The position numbers and the translations under genes are program-made. Positions 32,398 to 39,349 of a stretch of DNA of 39,349 nucleotides are shown in pieces (the first letter of the stretch is position 1; every line of letters begins with the position of its first letter). Location: the NCBI GenBank assembly GCA_009733715.1, contig WMKJ01000110.1:1-39349 (forward strand), in the 5' to 3' direction. This stretch comes from Herpomyces periplanetae. Its lineage: Eukaryota > Ascomycota > Laboulbeniomycetes > Herpomycetales > Herpomycetaceae. Under the pieces are notes generated by a model, which was not told where the DNA came from, made no database searches, and worked only from the letters and a program-made list of their open reading frames with translations.

Positions 32398-32437
32398 CAC
32401 ACACACACACACACACACACACGCACGCACGCACACA
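32398..32437. repeat. (CA)n microsatellite passing into CGCA units
   Basis: About 12 CA units are followed by CGCACGCACGCACACAC. The repeat lies in the RPL9/AHA1 promoter about 280 bases upstream of the RPL9 start codon. Confidence 0.85.
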
Positions 32438-32595
32438 CTCGCACACATACGCTCCCGCATACACTCACTCACCCGCTACCTCCCTCACCCTCACCTCGCT
32501 TACCACACTTCCCCCCGTGACTTCCTGCTTACTCACCCTCATTCCCCTGCCTTTCCAAATGGCTGCAAGTCATGTGCCCAGCGCTTTCTCCCAGA

Positions 32596-32608
32596 TTCCA
32601 GAATGTTC
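32596..32608 (+). promoter_or_regulatory. Heat-shock element (TTCnnGAAnnTTC)
   Basis: The sequence TTCCAGAATGTTC is a perfect three-unit binding site for Hsf1. A further TTC at 32586-32588 is in 5-base register. It lies about 640 bases before AHA1 and 478 bases before RPL9. AHA1 orthologues are heat-inducible Hsp90 co-chaperones, so AHA1 is the likelier target. Confidence 0.65.
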
Positions 32609-32624
32609 TGTATCGACTCTGGAG

Positions 32625-32630
32625 CACGTG
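32625..32630. promoter_or_regulatory. CACGTG E-box
   Basis: A palindromic CACGTG, followed by AT, lies 17 bases after the heat-shock element in the RPL9/AHA1 promoter. Such boxes bind Cbf1/USF-type bHLH factors in fungi. The hexamer occurs by chance every few kilobases, so the call is weak. Confidence 0.35.
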
Positions 32631-33248
32631 ATGGTAACTTTCGCCGGGCTGCCGTGCTTTGTTGCCAAAGTATTTATATCAAGTGTAAGGAAGGGATCTA
32701 TTTGAATTTTTTTCAACTAAATTTCCGCTTTTTGTCCGTCACAATTCTTGCGCCTTAAACGAATCTTTAATTATTTTATCATCCTCTTAGAAATAATTTT
32801 GTTGTTTTTTCTTAAGCTTTTCTTTCTAACCAAATACTCTCTTACCTGCCTGTATACCATACTAACCGTATAAGGTATGTGCGTACACTTATTTACTTTT
32901 ACTTTACCATTACATACTTCCTGCTATGTCCATTCGTACAATTTTCCCTTTGATGATGATTCTATATGCTGTGCACCAATCCGACTCGCAAAATGTACAA
33001 TTTTGTACGCAATTTTTGGCATTTGTGTGCCTTTTGCATGAGGATTCTTCACCCTTGCATTACTGAAATTTCGCCCCCTTAACACTATTGTACTTTTTTC
33101 TTTCCTCTTAATCATTTACCTGCCAGCTATTAACTTAATTCTTACCTTCGTCGTTAATTTTCTAGTCCTTCATTTCCCCCTCGTATATAGTCCCAAGGGA
33201 ATCTCTAATTGGTTTTAATCACTTCCTCGTCCCGCTAACATTCGCGCT

Positions 33249-34549
33249 ATGGTACTTCATAATCCCAATAACTGGCATTGGGTTAACAAGGATGTATCTC
33301 CGTGGACTCGAGAGTTTCTCGAAAGAAAACTTGTCGGCTTATCAGCTAATGATCAAAGCGCTCAAGTTCGCATCGATAAACTGTCGAAAATGACAGGTGA
33401 TGTCGACGTCAGCCAACGCAAGGGAAAAGTGATCACCATCTTCGATGTTTGCTTGGACTTGGAATTTTCCGGTACGTGAAAACTTGCTCCGGCTTTGCCA
33501 TTAGTTCCAGATCACCTGACTCACACGTGCACTCTATCCTGTTTTGTCTATACTTTTTTTTCGCTCGCTCACTCACTCGTACCCATCCATCAGGCAAAAT
33601 TAAGGACGTCGGTGATGTTCGCGGCAAAATCACCATTCCTGAAGTAGCTCACGATACAGAAGAAGATGATTACGTCGTATGCTAAACCCTCGTCCTCTTT
33701 TCCTTGCCCTTTGTTGATGATTTCTCCCCTTATCCCAACTTTAACCCCTTATGTCATTCTTGTATTCCCACGGGTCCCGTTTAGATCATTCCAACGCTAA
33801 CGTTTATATGCTTTACATACATTAACGCTTTCCGATACACACAACACTAGTTTAACATTGAAATAACGGATGATTCCTCAAAAAAGCTGCCCATCCGAAA
33901 TTTAATCAGACAGTCCATCGTACCACAAATTCGCAAGGAATTGGTTCAACTGGGGCCATGCCTTATCGCTGAACATGGGAAAGATATTCAGCACGCTAAT
34001 GGTATGATAAGTAAACCAGAATTCATCGTGTCTCAGACCAACACCCAATCCTTCGTCTCCCGTTCAAATCCGACCGATTCAACTTCAAAGTCCCCCTCCA
34101 ACACCAAATGGAACAATACTTGTTCCCCTTCCGTCAACGTCACCACCCTGTCTGATCACGTGGAATTCCGCACCACCGCTGCTGAGCTCTTCCGGACTTT
34201 TACCGATCCCGATCGTTTGGCGGCTTTTACGCGTTCTGCGCCCAGTCGATTCGATGGTGCAAAGGTTGGCGGTAAATTCGAACTGTTCAACGGCAACGTT
34301 CTCGGTGAATTCATTCAGCTCGATCCTCCTGTAGGCTTAGTTCAACGCTGGAGATTATCTCAGTGGCCCGAAGGCCATTTTTCCACGTTAACCATCAATT
34401 TCGATCAAAATAATGTTGACTCCGTAACTACAATGAATGTAACATGGGACGGAATTCCAGTGGGTCAGGAGGAAATCACTCGCCAAAATTGGCAAGAGTA
34501 CTACGTAATAAGTATTAAACGAACCTTTGGCTTCGGTACTGTCCTATAG
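33249..34549 (+). CDS. AHA1: Activator of Hsp90 ATPase, Aha1 (three exons)
   Basis: The exons are 33249-33471, 33594-33676 and 33851-34549, with GT-AG introns of 122 and 174 bases, giving 334 residues (yeast 350, human 338). Aha1 binds the middle and N-terminal domains of Hsp90 and stimulates its ATPase. The N-terminal domain begins MVLHNPNNWHWVNKDVSPW and shows GDVDVSQRKGKVITIFDVCL, KIKDVGDVRGKITIPEVAHD and FNIEITDDSSKKLPIRNLIR. The C-terminal AHSA1 (START-like) domain starts near residue 205: VEFRTTAAELFRTFTDPDRL, GGKFELFNGNVLGEF, LVQRWRLSQWPEGHFSTLTI and ENW-like RQNWQEYYV, ending in FGFGTVL. Both joins preserve phase. It is divergent from RPL9 and convergent with BLM10; a heat-shock element lies upstream. 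Confidence 0.94.
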
Positions 34550-34924
34550 TCGTTTCTATCGGCCCATCAATCCTGTGTGTATGGTCATCAGTATTACCCT
34601 TAGTCCCTCGTCCCTCGGCCCTCCACCACCGCCTTCATCACCCCATCACTCTGCTATACCATCAGTTATCATCCACATATCATTCTTTCTTCACAATTAT
34701 GCACACAATTCAAGCTTGTCTCTGTGTGTGTACGCACTAGCCTTAGAGTCAACCATTCCCAAATTATCAAAGTTAAGTTTTATGGGTGGAGAGTGTACCT
34801 TAATATACAAATTTGGTATAAAAGCCATGCGTATGTGTGCGTGTGTCTAAAAAGTTTATTCAAAGTATCCTCTACTACTTTAGCCGTATTATACCACGGT
34901 TTACCTTATTCCGTACCGCACCAA
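34550..34924. other. Spacer between convergent AHA1 and BLM10
   Basis: These 375 bases contain the 3' flanks of two genes that face each other. I see no conserved frame; the plus-strand frames at 34527-34850 and 34724-35056 are without similarity. Confidence 0.4.
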
Positions 34925-37900
34925 TCAAGCAAAATAACTCTTCCACAGTACACCCTCCAAATTAGCCAATTGACCAGGTGTAAAAGCTTTGACATCGTGA
35001 TGCCACGTGTCCTGTCTCGCTTTACGAAATTCCGCCATAATCCGCTTCATGGCTAGGCGTGCAGGCGAAGCATCTGCCGCAGCATTCAACATCAAAACTT
35101 CCAATACGCCGGGTAACCATGGTGCAAGCGGAAATGACGTCGCAAAAGCGTCAATTAATGCGCCTAATCGCAGGACCGCTGCATGACGATATACGCCCGT
35201 TTGCCCGTTTACCGTAGGGTAGCGTGTAAAGGTTTCTACACTTTCTGCCTTCAATCGCGGAATTAACTCTTCACGTTTACACCGCCGTGTACACTGTAGC
35301 ATACGTGATAGTGCGCTTGACGCTGCATTTCTTACTTCTGTCTGTCGATCGTTGAGCATACACCCTACGCATTCTAGTAGCGCGTCCATTTGATCATCCG
35401 TCATTTGAAATAATCGTCGAAGATACAGAATCTGAATGTTCACTAAAACCTTCAACCGACTATGCCATGATTTATCGTGTAACGCTACGCGTATTAACGC
35501 TTCGATAAACTCATCTCGTTCACATGAATTATACGCCACGTTCGACAAATTCAATAGCACTTGATAAGCTAAACTTTGTAATTCCGCATCCTCCTTTACT
35601 TCAATCATACTCAGCAAATGTTCCCTCATTAACTCTCCGAAAAATTCTCGTAAACTCCCCCCATCCGGTGCCGCTATTATCCCGTTTAACCATACCAGAA
35701 CGCTCTTAGCTCCACAATGGTATGAGTTTCGTCCTTCCTGACCCTCGAGACTTTTCCATTCCAACATTTGATCTAGTACTCGCCGAATACATTTTCGTTG
35801 TTCTTCACTTATTTCATACGCCTCACAACCAATGGATGATCTTATTCGTTGACTGTCAATTAATTCCTGAACCGATCTATACGATTCATGATTTCGTGTT
35901 TGCTGAATAGCCGCCAGCGTCCAACCAATCGTCTCTCGAACACTTTTATAAGGGTGTCCTAATTGCCCTATCAAATCTTGCATTACTCCCGCCTCAAGTC
36001 GAAAATGCCATCCTGTCACCAGAATACACTGTTGCACCAACCTTAACTTCCAACTCTCCTTTAAAGCTGCATTAGACTTGCCATCCAATCTAAACTTGGC
36101 CATCCATTCTAAAAGGTTCCATACCCGTCGTGGATCTCTTTCACTCATGACATTAGCTACAAATTCCGTCCAATACCCAAAATTTTCCCGGTTTAATCCT
36201 TCGTCAAATACTTGTTGGATAATTGGCATCACAAACTCCCATACATCTGCGCTTTGTTTTCTATTCGCTATATCTGTAGCATAATTAATTAAACCTGCTA
36301 AAATCTCCGCCGTAGCCCGATGTCGATGTTTCTCCTTGCCATCCCCAAAGGTTTCTTTAATCAATTCTTTAACCCGTAAAAATGTTACTGGTGTAAGCCC
36401 CGCAAACATTAATTCAAAACAATTCGCCAATGTTAACGCCATAGACGCCCGGAATCGATCGCTTGATACATCTCTTGGCTCCTCTCGCATAAAAGAAAAA
36501 AATTTGCCAAACCATTCCTCTTTTAATTTCTTTCCCACAGCTGTGCGAGCTCTCATCTCTATTTCGTCATACTTCATTTCATCTCGTTCAACTTTATATC
36601 CAGGAAATGTCTTTCCCCAAACAAGCCAACCCGGATAAACGTTATCAACGTAATAATCCGCTGATCGACTTTCAAACATACGTAAATGTTCGTCTGTCCA
36701 TCCATTTTCTGATGATGCTCTACACTCAATTTCCATACGATTTGGCATACAATCTTCGTTAATTATCCATTTCCAGTAATCGTGCAATGACAAACAACGA
36801 CTTGCAATCATACCAAATACCCCAAGAAGTGCATTCTGGTACATTCCTCTTAAACTTGGATGAGAATCCACCGCACCATCCATCAGTAAACTTATCATTC
36901 GCTCCGGCGCAATATTATCAAATCGAATGGCTAAATTTGCTGCCATTGCCGCTGCTCGACTTTGTTCCTTCCAGTGATCACTTCCATCAACACGTTTCAA
37001 TAATTCATCCGCCAAATGAAGCTTTTCATTTTCCCTCCACATCCATATCTTGTTCAACATTTTATTGCGTTTCTCAATATCTTCCGAAAATCGTTGTCTA
37101 TCCTCCACCAAACCATTCACCGAATTTAAGTCCGGTATTAACCGCCAATCTACCCCTCGTCCAAGTTCAAGAACAATGTAAGCAACTCCAGACGCTAGTT
37201 TTTGTACTGAAACATCGTCATCATTTGTAACGTCAAGAAATCCCCGAATCAACCGTGGTGCAAACCGCCAGTCTTGTCCTACAGTTTTAGTTAACGCTCC
37301 ACAAAGTAATGAATGAATTGCTCCCTTAATACGTCCTCGGTCCTGACTTTGAACTCCACTTTCCAACGAGTTTAATAATAGTGGAATCGCAAATTTCTTT
37401 GCTCCGATCACACACTTTACCGCTGAAATAGTCGCCGCTTGCGCCACTCTACGTACTTCTGTGTAAAACGATACACTGGATTCTAATAAATCCCGTAAGA
37501 GTATTTCATCCAGCTTACTCCCTGTTCGCATAATACAATTAAACTTAAGCCGTTGCACATGATACACTTTTGCCCGTTCCACAAGTAAACATCGTGGATA
37601 CGGCTTTCGGCGACCCGCTATCTTCATGAGGCCAACTTCGTTAACGTATAGTCGTGATACTCTTTCCAGCGTTTGTGCTGTTTGCTCTATTCCCACATCC
37701 GCAAACCAAGCCCGATATGCATGATACAGCTCACTAAAACACATCACATCATCCTCGTGTTTTTCAACAAGTGCTACATTAATTTCATGCAAAACCTGGC
37801 CTATTTCCCTTCTAATATCATGAATTAACAAATATTCATCGCTTTTGCAATCCAGAAGATAACCCGTCGCGCATTGCATCGACTGCTTCACTCGTCTTTC

Positions 37901-39349
37901 ATATTCATAAAAGCTCATTTCGTCATCCAGTCGAGCTACCTTGGTTAATTCACATTCATCATCTACTTCATCGCCACTAACTCCTTTGATATCAAATAGA
38001 ACAGATATCCCTGATAATAAAAGTCGTACTAGAGACAAATGTCGCACAACTTCATCCGACCATTCTTTGCCTGCTCCCTCAGCCTTAATCGGAGATGCAT
38101 CGCCAATCAGTCGGCGAAGTGCGTCAATTGATATTCTTGTTTGTTTGCGGAATATCTCAATGGCCAATGTTATCTCTTGTTCGCATGGTACATGCCATTT
38201 GATTTTAAGTCTCTGTACATCCGTCTCCCGTCCCCAATCGCTCACTCGTGCGTTCCGTTTTATATCCTCTTCATCGAATAAATTGTAATCCATATGGTAT
38301 ATACTCACTAGGTTCAGCAAAACCAAATGAACTATGTGACACACATGTATTGCCATAACCCCTCTGCATTTATCCTGCAAATATTCAATAAACCCCAAGA
38401 TATCTGCTTTCCAATCCACTATACACTTTCCCACATTAATCACACACATGCTTATGAGGGAAGTATACCAATCAAGCGCTCTGTCTCGTGGTAAGATCTC
38501 CCCGTACGCCATTCGTCGAGTTCCCGCATCATTTTCTTCAATTTCTGCTCTGGCTGCTCGTATAAAATTAGGTAGTAAGCATTTCATAGCTTTTGCCGGA
38601 TTTACTTTGACAAAAGAGCTCACTATAAAGTTCATTGCGTCCCGCGCTGTATGTACAACGTGCTCCAAGGCAAAATCCCTCACCTTATTTAGCGCAACAT
38701 CGTACAACTCGGGTGAAAGTGCTCCGAGTAACGGTGTAAAGGTTGCTGGTAGCATGTTTACAATATTTTCTTCCGCTGTACCAGTTCGCACTCGGTTTGA
38801 GTCTGGCAAGTTTTCAATCAGTGTAAAAATTCTTCCCATAAAGGGAATAAGAAACTCCACCAGCCCGGCTGATGCTGATCGCAAAATTATTTCTTCCTCT
38901 TCTTTGCTCATTTCTTCTTCATAATTTATTTCAAGGTCACATTTTCCATGCTCCAGTCTTTCCATTTGTACTGCCATCCAATCCAATGCAATACTAGCAC
39001 TAACTTTATCACTACTTTCACCTCCACTCAGATCATGAAGCGGGGCGAAGTAAGCGATAAACTTGATAAACGCAAGGGAATGCAACGTTTTTTCCAAGTC
39101 ATTTGGATCCAATCCAGGAAGCATCAGCACCAACAACGTAGGAACATGACACCTAAATCCCGGAGTCCGACACAACACTCTTGCCAAACGCTGCAAGGCC
39201 TTAATCGAAGAGATAGTTCGATGTACTTCCACCGAACCCTGCAATGCCGGATAGATACGTTGTAACGCACCGGGCAATATTAAACTAGGTTCAAGATTTG
39301 CCAAACATTGTAAACTGGCCAAGGAGTATGTAACAGCAGCCGGGACTTT
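34925..39349 (-). CDS. BLM10: Proteasome activator Blm10/PA200 (PSME4), 5' part beyond the right edge
   Basis: The minus-strand frame is open from the right edge to the stop at 34925, giving the last 1474 residues; known Blm10/PSME4 proteins are about 1840-2140 residues, so the N-terminal part is outside the window. Blm10 is a HEAT-repeat solenoid that caps the 20S proteasome in the nucleus and cytosol. Recognisable blocks are NLEPSLILPGALQRIYPALQ followed by VEVHRTISSIKAL near the left of the fragment, RKPYPRCLLVERAKVYHVQR in the middle, and HAAVLRLGALIDAFATSFPL and NLEGVLWKSYFA at the end. The last block matches yeast Blm10, which ends RSYYA. The three C-terminal residues insert into the alpha-ring pocket of the 20S core; here they are Y-F-A instead of Y-Y-A. 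No intron is needed in the visible part. Confidence 0.93.
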   Translation of the reverse strand, partial: KVPAAVTYSLASLQCLANLEPSLILPGALQRIYPALQGSVEVHRTISSIKALQRLARVLCRTPGFRCHVPTLLVLMLPGLDPNDLEKTLHSLAFIKFIAYFAPLHDLSGGESSDKVSASIALDWMAVQMERLEHGKCDLEINYEEEMSKEEEEIILRSASAGLVEFLIPFMGRIFTLIENLPDSNRVRTGTAEENIVNMLPATFTPLLGALSPELYDVALNKVRDFALEHVVHTARDAMNFIVSSFVKVNPAKAMKCLLPNFIRAARAEIEENDAGTRRMAYGEILPRDRALDWYTSLISMCVINVGKCIVDWKADILGFIEYLQDKCRGVMAIHVCHIVHLVLLNLVSIYHMDYNLFDEEDIKRNARVSDWGRETDVQRLKIKWHVPCEQEITLAIEIFRKQTRISIDALRRLIGDASPIKAEGAGKEWSDEVVRHLSLVRLLLSGISVLFDIKGVSGDEVDDECELTKVARLDDEMSFYEYERRVKQSMQCATGYLLDCKSDEYLLIHDIRREIGQVLHEINVALVEKHEDDVMCFSELYHAYRAWFADVGIEQTAQTLERVSRLYVNEVGLMKIAGRRKPYPRCLLVERAKVYHVQRLKFNCIMRTGSKLDEILLRDLLESSVSFYTEVRRVAQAATISAVKCVIGAKKFAIPLLLNSLESGVQSQDRGRIKGAIHSLLCGALTKTVGQDWRFAPRLIRGFLDVTNDDDVSVQKLASGVAYIVLELGRGVDWRLIPDLNSVNGLVEDRQRFSEDIEKRNKMLNKIWMWRENEKLHLADELLKRVDGSDHWKEQSRAAAMAANLAIRFDNIAPERMISLLMDGAVDSHPSLRGMYQNALLGVFGMIASRCLSLHDYWKWIINEDCMPNRMEIECRASSENGWTDEHLRMFESRSADYYVDNVYPGWLVWGKTFPGYKVERDEMKYDEIEMRARTAVGKKLKEEWFGKFFSFMREEPRDVSSDRFRASMALTLANCFELMFAGLTPVTFLRVKELIKETFGDGKEKHRHRATAEILAGLINYATDIANRKQSADVWEFVMPIIQQVFDEGLNRENFGYWTEFVANVMSERDPRRVWNLLEWMAKFRLDGKSNAALKESWKLRLVQQCILVTGWHFRLEAGVMQDLIGQLGHPYKSVRETIGWTLAAIQQTRNHESYRSVQELIDSQRIRSSIGCEAYEISEEQRKCIRRVLDQMLEWKSLEGQEGRNSYHCGAKSVLVWLNGIIAAPDGGSLREFFGELMREHLLSMIEVKEDAELQSLAYQVLLNLSNVAYNSCERDEFIEALIRVALHDKSWHSRLKVLVNIQILYLRRLFQMTDDQMDALLECVGCMLNDRQTEVRNAASSALSRMLQCTRRCKREELIPRLKAESVETFTRYPTVNGQTGVYRHAAVLRLGALIDAFATSFPLAPWLPGVLEVLMLNAAADASPARLAMKRIMAEFRKARQDTWHHDVKAFTPGQLANLEGVLWKSYFA

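Larger units (their letters stand above)
32119..33248. promoter_or_regulatory. Divergent promoter region of RPL9 and AHA1
   Basis: The spacer separates the start codons of RPL9 (minus) and AHA1 (plus). It holds a CA/CG-CA microsatellite at 32398-32437, a heat-shock element at 32596-32608 and a CACGTG box at 32625-32630. The plus-strand frame 32349-32705 runs through the microsatellite and is not believed to be coding. The part from 32700 to 33240 is AT-rich with nothing recognisable. Confidence 0.6.

Noticed and set aside
32500-32705. Cys-containing plus-strand frames after the CA microsatellite that looked like a possible small zinc-finger exon
   Set aside because: Cysteine spacing fits no known finger, no flanking exon is found, and the segment contains the heat-shock element, which explains it better as promoter.
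1-39349. tRNA, rRNA, CRISPR array, transposon or virus-like element
   Set aside because: Reading both strands I found no tRNA-like promoter boxes in a cloverleaf context, no regular repeat-spacer array, no reverse transcriptase, integrase or transposase motifs, and no long terminal repeats. A dedicated search could still find a tRNA that I missed by eye.

Overview
The window looks like nuclear DNA of a fungus, most likely an ascomycete-type (Dikarya) genome. It has two Zn2Cys6 (Gal4-type) transcription factors, a Dlt1-type membrane protein, short GT-AG introns (50-174 bases in the genes reconstructed here) and intergenic spacers of 0.3-3.8 kb. I cannot place the species. I saw no transposon, virus-like element, CRISPR array or rRNA, and no tRNA by eye.

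Left part (1-8.9 kb): a piece of an ALG2-like mannosyltransferase on the minus strand with no room for its N-terminal half; CLP1 (pre-mRNA 3'-end processing) on the plus strand; a three-exon U2A'/Lea1 spliceosome gene facing it; an ASNSD1-type asparagine-synthetase-like gene (minus); and, divergently, a VPS9-domain Rab5 exchange factor whose C-terminal CUE domain is completed by a second exon.

Middle part (8.9-22.8 kb): two divergently transcribed zinc-cluster regulators separated by 2.05 kb, then a 3.8-kb stretch without a recognisable gene, then a long Ser/Pro-rich protein of unknown function. The 5' flanks of these three genes are extremely poor in G on the coding strand.

Right part (24.2-39.3 kb): a Hul5/UBE3C-type HECT ubiquitin ligase with a large acidic insertion before its C-lobe; a Dlt1-like membrane protein; a five-exon ribosomal protein L9 gene; the Hsp90 co-chaperone AHA1; and most of the proteasome activator BLM10/PA200, running off the right edge. 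Four of these five genes serve protein synthesis, folding or proteasomal degradation. A perfect heat-shock element lies in the shared RPL9/AHA1 promoter.

Several genes (U2A', RPL9, AHA1, the second zinc-cluster factor, the ends of VPS9 and HUL5) appear only after joining exons. The joins were chosen by protein conservation, GT-AG borders and preserved phase, and each total length is divisible by three.
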